Origin: Branchinecta lynchi
Lineage: Eukaryota; Arthropoda; Branchiopoda; Anostraca; Branchinectidae
Length of the DNA stretch: 64,000 nucleotides
NCBI GenBank assembly: GCA_023053575.1
Contig: JAKZAP010000009.1
Location: 11,575,869-11,639,868 of the forward strand
Reading direction: 5' to 3'
The notes below the pieces were generated by a model that saw only the letters and a program-made list of their open reading frames with translations, did no database searches and was not told the DNA's origin. A program made the translations under genes and the position numbers. This document shows, in pieces, positions 42,450-53,571 of the stretch. Every line of letters begins with the position of its first letter. Within the stretch, counting starts at the first letter, position 1.

Positions 42450-42798
42450 ATAGTTGATTGCGCTCAAACGGAGATGAACCTCACTTACTTGCTTAGTTAC
42501 TCTGTACCGGTTTTTCAATTCAGTCATAAGATTATCGAAGTAGGAAAGCGCCGTTTACTGTATGCAACTGGAATGGCTAGCTCTATCCAATGATATCTTA
42601 TTTATTATAAAAAGTTTAAGTTTAAGATTTAGATTCTTAACGCCTAATTTGGGTCAGGGAACTCATCGCTGCACTTTTCAAGTTTTAACCAACTTTTGGA
42701 CTTGGCCAAATTTCATTAGAACTGGGATCCGGCAGTCCAAATTTTTTTCAAGTTTCACTATTAAAAGCCAATTAATAAAAAAGCTACTAATTTTCTAA
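42450..42798. repeat. Spacer with a 48-bp dispersed repeat
   Basis: Positions 42584-42632 (CTATCCAATGATATCTTATT ...) recur almost exactly at 47940-47989. Otherwise nothing seen. Confidence 0.6.
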
Positions 42799-44116
42799 TT
42801 TTGGGATCTCAAAACGTAAGTGGAGGGATATCTATGACATCGCAAAAGTTGTCCGTCTGTCCGTCCGTCCGTCCGTCTGTCCGTCCGTCTGTAAGCACGA
42901 TAACTCTCGAAGGGAATGAGATATTTTGATGAAACCTGGTGTGAGGGTTCGTTGGGTCGTCGGACCAGTCAAGTTCGTAGATGGGCTTTGTAGCTCTACA
43001 TTTAGGGGTGGGGGAGGGGATTCAAATTAAGGGACAAACAAAATATTTTGAAACAGCTAATGTGATAGTCGATTATGGGGTAAGAAGACATGCTGAACGA
43101 TAGTGAAAATCATTTGTCATCGGACAAGTAGTTCGCCCGGAATCCGGCCAAAACCAGAAAGTTTGTTGAAAGTAAAAGTTTTATTTGAAGTTGATTATAT
43201 GTTCGATCTAGGGGTAGGAAGACATGCTGAAGACGATGGTGAAAATTATTTTCTCGACGGACAAGTATTTCGCCCGGAATCCGGCCCAAACCGGAAAGTT
43301 TGTTGAAAGTAAAAGTTTTATTTGAAACTGATTAGATGTTCGATTTAGGGGTAGCAAGACATGCTGAAGACGATGGTGAAAACTATTTTCTCGATGGACA
43401 AGTATTTCGCCCGGAATCCGGCCAAAATCGGAAAGTTTGTTGAAAGTATAAGTTTTATTTGAAGTTGATTAAATGTTCGATTTAGAGGTAGGGAGACATG
43501 CTGAAGACGATGGTGAAAACTATTTTCTCGACGGACACTTTGACCGGAATCCGGCCCAAACCGGAAAGTTTGTCAAAATAAAAAGTTTTATTTGGAGTTG
43601 ATTAGATGTTCGATTCAGGGCAAGAAGACATGCTGAACACTTATGTGAAAACAAGTTTCTACCCAGACATGTAGTTCGTCCGGAATCCGGCCAAAACCGG
43701 AAAACTGTTGGAAGTCAAAGTTTTATTTCTAGTTGATTAGATAAGCGATTTAGGGGTAAGAAGAGATGCTGAGTCCCTGTGTGACAATCGTATTTTACCC
43801 GGACATATAGTCCCTGATTTCGTCTTTGAGCTTTCTTTTTTCGCCGGACACGGCCGGAACCGGGAAATTGGCAGAAGTGGCAGGAAGTTTTCGTCAAAAC
43901 AGATATGACTTATAGGGGTAAACACATATGCTGAATCCAAATCTGAACTTGGTTTTCTCAGGTGATTAGCTATTTGGCCTTAATCTGTTTCTGAATTTTA
44001 ATTGTAAAAATGTTCAAGGAGTCTGGCGAAGACTGGATCTGGCTAAGACAAGACCCAGTTGTCTGGATCAGATATTGAATTTTTGGGATCCCATCGAAAC
44101 CTTTGGTCTTGTTTTA
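42799..44116 (+). mobile_element. GGGATCCC-family element, copy C5
   Basis: It starts TTTTGGGATCTCAAAACG and ends GGTCTTGTTTT. It has a (GTCC)n tract and five ~137-bp units. The right part matches C1 almost word for word, including GGAGTCTGGCGAAGACTGGA. Confidence 0.8.
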
Positions 44117-44277
44117 CTTTGCCGGTACCGGAAACGATCAAATGGAAAAAGTCGCTGAACCGAGGTTTTAAGTCCGATTCCAGTGAGCTTTGCACAGTCA
44201 CTACGTCTCAATAAGATCTATCGAATGGGGTATTGACTTCTGAAAAAAGTTTAAAATAAAAAAATTCCCATGTAAGC
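44117..44277. repeat. Spacer duplicated after C6
   Basis: TTTTAAGTCCGATTCCAGTG and CACTACGTCTCAATAAG resemble 45455-45560 (TTTCAAGTCCGATTCAAGTG, CACTACGTCTCAATGAG). C5 plus this spacer and C6 plus its spacer therefore look like a tandem duplication. Confidence 0.6.
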
Positions 44278-45412
44278 TTTTTTGGGATCCCAAAACGTAA
44301 GTGGAGGGATACCTATGACATCGCAAAAGTTGTCCGTCTGTCCGTCCGTCTGTAAGCACGATAACTCTCGAAGGGAATGAGATATTTTCATGAAACTTGG
44401 TGTGAGGATTCGTTTGGTCGTCGGACCAGTCAAGTTCGTAGATGGGCTTTGTAGCCCTACATTTAGTGGTGGGGGAGGGGTTTCAAATTAAGGGGCAAAC
44501 AAAATATTTTGAAACAGCTAATATGATAGTCGATTATGGGGTAAGAAGACATGCTGAACACGATGGTGAAACCCATTTTGTCATCGGACAAGTAGTTCGT
44601 CCGGAATCCGGCCAAAACCGGAAAGTTTGTTGAAAGTAAAAGTTTTATTTGAAGTTGATTAGATGTTCGATTTAGAGGTAGGAAGACATGCTGAATACGA
44701 TGGTGAAAACTATTTTCTCGACGGAAAAGTATTTCGACCGGAATCCGGCCCAAACCGAAAAGTTTGTCAAAATTAAAAGTTTTATTTGGAGTTGATTAGA
44801 TGTTCGATTTAGGGCAAGAAGACATGCTGAACACTTATGCGAAAACAATTTTCTACCCGGACATGTAGGTCGCCCGGAATCCGGCCAAAACCGGAAAACT
44901 GTTGGAAGTTAAAGTTTTATTTCTAGTTGATTAGATAAGCGATTTAGGGGTAAGAAGAGATGCTGAGTCCCTGTATGACAATCATATTTTACCCGGACAT
45001 ATAGTTCGACCGGAATCCGGCTGGAATCGGAAAATTTGTTATCAGCTAAATTTTTATTTGAAGTTGATTAGATGTTCATTACTGGGGAAAGAAGATACCC
45101 TGATTTTGTCTTTGAGCTTTCTTTTTTTGCCGGACAAGTAGTTCTGGAGTTCGGCCGAAACCGAGAAATTGGCAGAAGTGGCAGGAAGTTTTCGTCAAAA
45201 CAGATATGACTTATAGGGATAAACACACATGCTGAATTCATATCTGAACTTGGTTTTCTCAGGTGATTAGCTATTTGGCCTTAATCTTTTTCTGAATTTT
45301 AATTGTAAAAATGTTCAAGGAGTCTGGCGATGACTGGATCTGGCTAAGACAATACCCAGTTGTCTGGATCAGATATTTTTGGAATCCCATCGAAACCTTT
45401 GGTCTTGTTTTT
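44278..45412 (+). mobile_element. GGGATCCC-family element, copy C6
   Basis: Same ends and orientation as C5. The (GTCC)n tract is shorter and there is one fewer ~137-bp unit. Confidence 0.8.
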
Positions 45413-45574
45413 CACGGCGGATCGCCGGCAAGTGAAAATTGTAAAAATCGCTTGTCCGAGATTTCAAGTCCGATTCAAGTGAGGTTTGCGTCATTCACTA
45501 CGTCTCAATGAGCTCTATCCAGTGGCATATTTACTTTTATGAAAACTCAAAAAAAAAAAAAAAAAATCAACTTT

Positions 45575-47880
45575 AACGCTTAAACAAGAGCTACGAGCTC
45601 ATATGGCCCTTGTACGAGTAGGCTGTACAAGAAAGTAGATGAGAACGTCACAAAATACACCCGCCATCCAAAAATGCGGTTCGGAAATAGAAATAGGATA
45701 TTTAGTTTCACTCATTTCTGAGCAGTTCCGGCATCGTCTCGATTGTCTGTAGCAAATGCACCTGACTGTTCAAACTTTCATCCCAATAAATCCATTTGTT
45801 TGATCCTTAGACGTGCTAAACGATTTCCGGTACTCACTCTATCTCCACCTACCGTGGCCGAATCTGGTTCGGAATAAAAAAAAATCGACCACCTAAAGCT
45901 TCTTCGTTTATACCATCTATCAAGTTTCACTCGAATCTGAGCATTTTTGGAAAGTTCCGGTACCCCCCCCCCCCCCCTCCCACCAACGTTGTCGGAGCCG
46001 GTCCGGGCCCAATCTCTTAATTCCCTGTTCCTGTCCATCAAGTTTGACTGAAATTGGAGCATAGCCTATCTGCAAGTTTTCAGTACCCCCTCCCCCCCCT
46101 ACCTTGGCCGAATCCGTCCCGGACGCCAAATAACATCTAGGCCGCATAAACTCGCCACTGTCGAATTTGCAACTCATTTGGTCCATCCGTTTGGTTTTGG
46201 TGCATGTCAATAGTCCCCCCACCCCCAATTCCCCTAATCGTGGTCGCATATGGTTCGAACGCATGTTTTACATGTCGAGGCCATCGATTCGTATCACCCA
46301 TGAAGTTTCACTCGAATCAGACCACTCGTTCGCAATTTATAGAAGTCAATTTCCATATTTCTCTTCTCTTGCTCCCCAAAAAATGCTCGGATCTAGGAAC
46401 GGAAGTTTCCGGGGGTATGTTGTGTCAGGTTCTTAAGTCAAGATAATTCGGGTCGCTAATATGCCTGCAAAGTTTCGTTGTCGTCTTACATCTGGAACTA
46501 TTCTAACTCACGACTACCGGAATTCCAGGAAACCCCCTCCAGCTCCCCCCACAGAGCCCCGAAACCATCTGGCATGGTCAATTTCATCTAGGCCTAATGC
46601 TTGTTCCATCCATTAAGTTTCGTCCCAATCCCTTTGCTTTTCGAGTTTCTTGAGTTTTCCACCCCCCCCCCCATCCTAACAGGTATCAGACCCGACCCAG
46701 ACGTGACACTGAACGTCCGAGGCGATAGCTCACCAGACAAGTTTCATTCAAATCCGATCACCCGTTCAAAAGTTATGCACGCCACTAGATCCCTGACTCC
46801 CCATCCACCCACTCCTCCCACGATGGTCGGGTCGGGGAAACGGCTGTTCTCAAGTCAATCTGTTCGGATCCCTGACATACCTGCCAAGTTTCATCGCCCT
46901 AGGACATCAGGAAGTATGCCGAACTCGCGGGATCGCTAGAAATCCGGACCCCCACCCCAACTCCCCCACAGTGCCCTGATCCGGTCCGGTTATGTCAATG
47001 ACGTGTCTAGGACCTGTGCTTGTTTTTCCCACCAAGTTTCATCCCGATCCCTCCACTTTAAGCGTTTCTCAAAATTTCCGGTTCCCTCCTTCAACTCCCC
47101 CCAGTGTCATCGGATCTGGCCCGGATTTAAAGTGAGATGTCTGAGACACGAGGTCATCCTAAATATCAATTTTCATCAAGATCCGATCACCCGTTCGCAA
47201 GCTAAAAATACCTCAAATTTTGGCTTCACCCTCCCTCCACTCCCCCCCCCCAGATTGTCGAATCGGGGAATTGACGATTTCTTATTTAATCTGGTCGGGT
47301 CCCAGACATGCCTGTCAATTTCCATCGTCCCAGCACAGCAGGAAGCATGGAACTCGCGGGATCACTACAAATTCGGACTTCTCCCCCCCAACTCCCCCAA
47401 AGTGAGCGGATCCGTTCCGGTTATATCAGTCACGTATCTAGGACTTTTGCTTGTACTTTCCACCAAGTTTCATCCGGATCCCTCCACTCTAAGTATTTTC
47501 CAAGATTTCCGGTTTCCCCCTTCAACTCCCCCCAGTGTCACCGGATCCGGTCTGGATTTAAAATGGAGGGTCTGAGACACGAAGTCCTTCCATATATCAA
47601 GTTTCATTAAGATCCGATCACCCGTTCGTAAGCTAAAAATATATCATTTTTCCTATTTTTTCCGGATTCCCCCTCCCTCCACTCCCCTCCAGATGGTCGG
47701 ATCGAGGAAGCGACAATTTCTAATTTAATCTGGTCCAGTTCCTGATATGCCTGCCAAGTTTCATCGTCCTAGCTTTTCTGGAAGTGCCCGAACTAGCAAA
47801 ACCGGGACCGACAGACCGACTGACGGACAGAAATTACAATCGCTATATGGCACTTGAGTAAGCTCAAGTGCCATAAAAAT
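45575..47880 (+). mobile_element. Element S3 (~280-bp repeat family)
   Basis: The left end is GAGCTACGAGCTCATATGGC. Degenerate ~280-bp units follow, with CAAGTTTCATC, CCGGATCCGGTC-type and GATCACCCGTTCG words and C-runs. The tail GACCGACTGACGGACAG is followed by the hairpin TGGCACTTGAG/CTCAAGTGCCA at about 47848-47873. Confidence 0.7.
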
Positions 47881-48710
47881 ATCCAAGAATGTATTGGATC
47901 TTAACAAGAAACACAGCATTCGTTCTATCTTTTTGCGCTCTATCCAATGATATCTTATTTATTATAAAAAGTTTAAGTTTAAGATTTTCTTAAGTACTTC
48001 CCCCAGCTACGCACGAATGTTCACGCAAAGGATGCGTGTTCCAGATCTACTCTTCCAGCTTAATCCGGATTCTAATGGCACTTATACCATATTATACAGC
48101 TTTTGATTCTCTATCGATTCATATATAATTCGTTATAAAAAATCAAAGAATAAAGACTTTCACATCTCCCCATTCGTGTCTCACATGTGCAGCTGTGCTT
48201 CCGATTGTAGCTACAGAACGAAAACGAACATTCAAATCTCCCCCGGGGACACAGATTTTATTCTATCTTCATGAAACTAGGTACACTTGTACAACTTTTT
48301 GCGCTCTTTCGAACCAAAACAGCCCTCCCCCCCCCCTCGAGTTTTGGCTAGCGACGCCCCTGACCCTAACTATTTGTTTACTTTGATGTGAGTAAAGTTA
48401 GCAACCATGGACAGAATAGCTGAAATAAATAAATCTATTGCTCAGATAATGTAGTTACACCTCTTACGCATTTTGTTGACAAAATCGGAGTACACTAAAG
48501 TTCTTTGAAATTTTGAACAAGAAGACATCTCTAGGCATTTTTGAACGCGCTACAACCTCCCCCTAGACTATTTCGTCTGGCAGGGAGAACCTGAAAGCAG
48601 CAGATTCCTCGACAACTTATTTTCGCTAATATGTTGTTACGCCGTTTTTTGCTGACTGCCATACTTCGATTTACTAGTTTCGACAAATATAAGCGAGAGT
48701 TTCTTTTTTC
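47881..48710. other. No gene recognised
   Basis: It contains the dispersed repeat at 47940-47989 and nothing else supported. Confidence 0.4.
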
Positions 48711-49103
48711 TTATCTATTCGTCGTTATTACATACTCAAGATTATTTGTATTGTTGACAAACATACATATTAACGGTGTTACCTGAAAATTCTGTGTAAG
48801 CTCTGGAATCAGCTGCAAGTATAGGTCGGTTATATTTGTACATTTGTATGATAATAATAACTCATTTGTTTCCTTAATAGGATTTACAATTGCTAGCTGC
48901 GGATCGTCAACATAACAAATTATGAATGACGACTGATTGATATTCTGACAGTTAAAATTACGAATAACATAAGGCACAAACGAAGATAAATACCTTTCGC
49001 ATGAGTTTGTGGGGAGTTGAAGAAGCCGGGACGATGTCCAGAAACAGTTGCTTATTTTCACTGAACATGTTCTCAGCCGCGAAGCTGAGAAACCCCTCGC
49101 CAA
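48711..49103 (-). CDS. Hypothetical open frame, possible exon(s)
   Basis: A 130-codon minus frame in AT-rich DNA, long for chance but with no recognised family. In another frame of the same strand, about 48988-49076, the fragments DFGEGFLSFAAENMF and KQLFLDIVPASS are coding-like and run to a possible donor GTATTT at ~48990. It lies downstream of the ENGASE exon on the same strand. A distal ENGASE exon is possible, but no diagnostic motif is present and I do not claim it. Confidence 0.2.
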   Translation of the reverse strand: MARGFSASRLRTCSVKISNCFWTSSRLLQLPTNSCERYLSSFVPYVIRNFNCQNINQSSFIICYVDDPQLAIVNPIKETNELLLSYKCTNITDLYLQLIPELTQNFQVTPLICMFVNNTNNLEYVITTNR

Positions 49104-49274
49104 AATCTTTAGACCACCGTTAAAATGTACAGCCGACGCAGTAGGCTAGTTCTTCACAGAAACTGCACACTTGGTGATCCTTCGCAGGACATTTTTCAAC
49201 CCATCAGACATTTTTCAACCCATCTAAACCCTTATTCACAACAGCTCTCTAGGACACTGATCATCCTCCAGAAA

Positions 49275-49614
49275 AGTTGCGTTTTTGCAGAGACCATGGT
49301 ATCTGATACCACGGTTTAAAGTCCTTTTCGCAGTTACCGTGGTATCTGATACCACGGTCAACAAAACAAGTTTTTGCAACTATCGTGGTATCTGATCAGA
49401 TACCACGGTCCGACCGTGGTAACTGATAGTGGTATCTGAAAAGTCATCTCACTTTCATAAAATTTGTCAAATTGGTGGAAAGACGTTTGACACTTAGTGA
49501 TGTAACTGGACATTAGTTTGTCTTTTGGGGTGAATTCGAAAAGTGCAATTCCGGCAATAGTCGTTTTTGCAGAGAAGCCCTGTATCAGATACCACGGTAA
49601 CTGCAAAAACGACT
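49275..49614. mobile_element. Palindrome-rich MITE, copy 2
   Basis: AGTTGCGTTTTTGCAG ... CTGCAAAAACGACT inverted ends. Many TGGTATCTGATACCACGG palindromes. Colinear with 26891-27270 including the CATCTCACTTTCAT core. Confidence 0.8.
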
Positions 49615-49624
49615 AATTGCAGCA

Positions 49625-50216
49625 AATGACGCACTCTCGCCTCCGACTCCCCCCAGATTCGTTGGATCCGGTTCCGACTTGAAATGAGGCATTTGAGACA
49701 AGAGATCTTTCCAGATATCAAGTTTCATTAAGATCCGGTCACCCGTTCGAAAGTTATGCAAGTTCCTATTTTCCGGATTCCGCCACCTCCCCCTCTCCCC
49801 ACGATGGTCGTATCGGGCAAGTGACTATTTCCAAGTTAGTTTGGTCGGGTCCCTCTCAGTCGCTTACCTGTAATCTATTCAGGTTTGTTTGCTTCCCCGA
49901 AGTTGAACCAGATGATTGACAGCCTGACGAGGACCCTTGCCAAGAAGGGCCGAAATATCGCTGATGAAGAATCATAGCTGACGTATCCGTTGTAAACATT
50001 GTTTGAATAAATGTTTCAAAGTCAGCTTGGGCTCATAGAATATTTTCCCCTATTTTCCGGATTCCCCCTCCCCCCACGATGGTCGGATCGGGCAAGTGAC
50101 TATTTCCAAGTTAATTTGGTCGGTTCCCTGATACGCCTGCCAAGTTTCATCGTCGGACCGACCGACAAAAACGTGATCGGTATATGGCACTTGGCCGGAA
50201 GGCAAGTGCCATAAAA
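49625..50216 (+). mobile_element. Element S4, truncated, with Penelope-like insertion
   Basis: About two ~280-bp-type units (CAAGTTTCATTAAGATCC, GGTCACCCGTTCGAAAGTTA), the GACCGACCGAC tail and the hairpin GGCACTTGGCC/GGCAAGTGCC at about 50186-50210. It is interrupted by 49878-50040. Confidence 0.7.
49878..50040 (+). mobile_element. Hammerhead-bearing Penelope-like fragment with long 3' end
   Basis: Full motif: TTGACAGC, CTGACGA, stem II, GAAA, GACGTATCC, GTTGTAAAC. Past GAATAAA it continues through TTTCAAAGTCAGCTTGGGCT, the same 3' extension as the minus arm at 39287. The true element 3' end therefore lies beyond GAATAAA in some copies. Confidence 0.75.
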
Positions 50217-50389
50217 AAGTGACTTCCCCCACAACATCCAAATTGTAACTGTCAGCCCCAAATGCGGCCCAAGCCCGGACAACTAGCAACGGGTTCGAAG
50301 TCTGTGGACTACGCTTATGCAGAGAACTAGCAAAAGTGGAAAAAACGTAATTATTTCAAAGTAGGCCATCTGAAGAAGACAAATCAATT

Positions 50390-51597
50390 TTTATTATTAT
50401 TATTATTTACTTGTTTCCTTCAAAACTGAAACATAGTGTATAAAAAGGAACATACCATGTCAATCCAACTCACACACACTTACATACTATTAAACAACTG
50501 ACCGTTAAAGATAAATCAGCGTAGATACATCTACGACGAAATATAATGGAAAAAACGAAGTCAGGGCGTTTTTTAGTGAAAAAAGGAAAAAGGTTGTGAC
50601 GAAGAAGAATGTTGTCAGCCTTTTTATGAAAGTTTTGAATTTTACTATTTAAAGTTTCCAAAGGCTTCTTCACTTCTAAATTAGAAGTTAGGAAAGAGTT
50701 AGTCGCAGGAATGGGGAAACCAAGATGGAATTTAAAGAATTTATAATAAGTAACTTTTAACGCAGAAAGTTCAGAAGGATGGAAAGAAGAAAATAAAGCA
50801 GAGGAAAAAGAATGTGAGGAAGTGCAACATCCGTACAATTAGAACCAAGAACATCTCTGCGGTACCCCATAAACGAATAACAGGACCGAGTGCTCTTCTT
50901 ATTTTATCTTGCACATGTTGAATAAGGATAAGTTTCCAATCCCTGGTATTAGATGAATAAGGGATTCCAAGATACATAACTTTCTCAACAGGGCTGAAAA
51001 CAATCCCCCCCCCCGCCACCACCACCACCACCACCACCACAATCCAGCGGGCAATTCAACGTCGGCAAACAACTAAGCACAAAATAATTGCACTTTTCAG
51101 AACTGATTATTAGATCCTTCCGCTCCAATTTAGACAATAGAATGTTGTAATTTTCAATTAATTTTTCCTCTGACCGACTTAAAATAATAATATCCTCAGC
51201 ATATGCTAAAAACGTTACATCACGTGCAAAATGTATTAGAAGCCTTAAGCGACCAAAGACAATCTGCCAAACATGCATTAAAAATATATATGGTGATAAA
51301 ATTCCACATTGGAATTTTCCCACTGAGATTAAATTAGACAGAATTTTTGGGGAGCGAATTGCCACTTGAACGTTAAGTCCATTATATCAGGACCTTAAAG
51401 CACGCACAACAGAACGGGGAATACCATTATACACAAGGGATAGAAGAGCAGCCGCATGAGAAATATTGTCGACAGCACCTTTCATGTGCGCATCATTGAT
51501 TAAAGTGGACTGGGCCTGATCGCAACCCCTACCCCTTGTAAATCCAACCTTTTGAGTTGGCCTACGTGCTGTAATGTGAGAAACAACCAAATGTACA
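50390..51597 (-). pseudogene. Decayed LINE, RT to 3' end
   Basis: Minus-strand RT remnants: TQKVGFTRGRGCDQAQSTLI, a KGAVDNISHAAALLSL palm block, GILSPYIF, and YAEDIII where Asp of the YADD box is changed to Glu. A decayed C-terminal region and an (AATA)n tail near 50392-50410 follow. Same clade as 9690-11290 and 61785-63992. Its 5' truncated end stops about 25 bp from the donor site of the ENGASE exon, so it is an intronic insertion. Confidence 0.8.
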
Positions 51598-51600
51598 TAC

Positions 51601-51813
51601 TTGTCCGTTCTTGAACTTTTGATATCCAAATCCTTTGCAAAACGAAGTCACCACTGGAAGTTGATGCTTTCTACTTTTTTTTCGGAGGTAGGGAGTCAGC
51701 TGGTTCCAGAATTCGTTCTGTCTCCTGTGAAAATCATCTTCAAAGTGCTCGAACACCCACCCAGGGGCAAAGACGGCAACTGATAAAGGAAACTTACGAA
51801 TCAATTCTGCCGC
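51601..51813 (-). CDS. ENGASE: ENGASE exon (GH85 domain, distal part)
   Basis: ENGASE cleaves the chitobiose core of free N-glycans in the cytosol. The 71 codons read AAELIRKF, then VAVFAPGWVFEHFE, RRQNEFWNQL and LPVVTSFCKGFG. FAPGWVfE and the later PfvTSFc-G-G are landmarks of the GH85 TIM barrel's C-terminal side in animal ENGASE. Splice borders are clear on the minus strand: acceptor TTGTTCTTTGTAG before 51813, and GGACAA|GTATGT at 51601/51600. The exon starts and ends in phase 0. The next upstream exon seen (59173-59476) ends in phase 2, so at least one exon between them was missed or lost. Immediately downstream the intron is filled by a LINE. Confidence 0.85.
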
Positions 51814-51819
51814 CTACAA

Positions 51820-52400
51820 AGAACAAGAACTGTAAGCTCATATGGCACTTGTAGGCATGCGTAGTAGTTAAGGGTACTAGGGGCTGTATTGAGGCACACA
51901 CGACGGTAATGCGTCTTCGGATTTCTTGAGAATGTTTGATTTGGTCAAACATACGCCATGCACTTTGCGGTTCGTTTGCTTTCTTTAAGGAGGGCTATAA
52001 TTGAACTTGTAAGCAGAATACTTTGGGGCACAGATGATCACAGGCCATGGAGGATGAAAATGTAAAAAATGTATCGTGAGGTAAAAATGATCATGGGTCC
52101 TTGGGGATTATGAAAGTATACCGTTAGATCAGAAGCACGTCCCCTTGTCAATTACCAAGTTTCCTTCGGATCCGACCAACCTGACATACAATTCTTGTAA
52201 TCCGAATTCCAATTCTTCCACTCCCCCAAAGATGGGCAGGATCAGGGAAATAACTGCTTCTAAGTCATTCTAGTCGGGTCCCTAATACACCTGCTGAATT
52301 TCATCGTCCAAGTGCATCTGTAAGTCCATTAACTCGCAATCACCGGAGCTCCGGGAAACCTCCACTACCCCCCCCCCCCCCCCACAGTGCACCGATGAAC
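51820..52400 (+). mobile_element. Element S5, 5' part (~280-bp repeat family)
   Basis: The left end GTAAGCTCATATGGCACTTG matches S3 and S6. It shares AAAAATGATCATGGGTCCTT with S6 and carries about one repeat unit. A C-run precedes the junction with the LINE piece. Confidence 0.65.
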
Positions 52401-52960
52401 GCGGAGGAATCTAGCCGGAGGAAACCAACGCGGAGGAATCTAGCCACCTTACCAATATCCCCCATATTTGTACTTCCAATTTTTTCTAGTAGCCACTCCT
52501 CCCTAGTAATTCCCACCCCAAATAATTCGACCCTTCAATCACTCAATCCTTCACATTCACACATAAAGTGGAACACATCCTCATCCACCTTTCCACACAT
52601 TGGTCAAAAGTAAGGGCCATTCTTTAACCTATTTTTACCTATAAACCTTCTTTTCTCCCCAATAGCTAATCCTCCCCCCCTTAAACTCACCATCCACTTT
52701 AAATCTACTCCCGACAACCCAGCTTTAAAATAAATTTCCTCCCCCCAAACATCTTTTGCCTTTGCATAAAACCGTAGAGAAACCGACTCAGCCTTCCGAC
52801 ACTGCCAATCCTGAATTTCCTGATCACGAAGGATTTGCTCCACCTTACGCGACACTTCACCATACTGTAAAGAAGTTCCAACACCACCATTCCATAATTC
52901 AGACAGGCCGCATCTGTTAAGAATGTTCTTAATTTGATGAGGCCAAAATGTGCAGAACAT
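52400..52960 (-). pseudogene. LINE C-terminal fragment, relative of 15589-19204
   Basis: Minus-strand frame with CGLSELWNGGVG, DQEIQDWQCRKAES, FYAKAKDVWGEEIYFKAG, then PMCG and FMCECEGL after stop codons. It aligns to the RT end and C-terminal domain of the full LINE and shows a Trp codon where that LINE has a stop. Confidence 0.8.
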
Positions 52961-53419
52961 AATGGCCTTCACTTTGTACTCCAAAGAAAGTACGAAACCT
53001 CGATGGCTCGGGAAGCAGGTTGCAGATTTTCTACTTATCTACTTGTGGATCTATGTCACTATATATGTAACAAGCATGTCACAAGTGTTAATAATGAGAC
53101 AGTGGGGATGGTTACAGGATTGATAGTCTAGACTGTTTGTGGCTGCTGGTGTTCCAAACTCAAAGTAAAGTAGAGCATTTTCAGTTTCATGATAGAAGGT
53201 CTGTACATCCCACATTAACTTTTTTTTTTAAATCTGTATCATTACCCTGTCCGAAACCAACGTGTCAGGCAAGAAATTGTGTTACGGGTGAAGCATATCA
53301 ATCTGGCAACCTCTTGGCATTTCTAAAAGGGAGTTTTACCAGTGCTTGCCCGTTGCTGTTAAGATGTCATTAAACTGAGTGTTTGATAACTGATATAGTC
53401 CACATGAGAGGTTTACCAG
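52961..53419. other. Intronic sequence, no exon recognised
   Basis: It lies between the two ENGASE exons. I looked on the minus strand for the missing middle part of the GH85 domain and did not find it. A 78-codon plus frame ends near 53371 and has no family. Confidence 0.4.
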
Positions 53420-53571
53420 CAGGGTTCGTGCGCTTGCTCATCCACATTTTCCCCTGACTTTTCCCTGACTTTCCTGACCTTTTTTGGTGATTTTCCCTGA
53501 CTTTTTCCAGCAGTTTCCCAACACCTTTCGATTACCTCAGTGAACAAATTAACTCATTTACTAAAAAACGA

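Noticed and set aside
48711..49103. Reverse-transcriptase-like YVDD in an AT-rich frame
   Set aside because: The surrounding residues match no RT block and there is no other LINE or LTR signal nearby.
49060..49160. Zinc-finger-like CSFCEELAYCVGC stretch on the minus strand
   Set aside because: Followed by a stop within three codons and preceded by no acceptor; too short to support.
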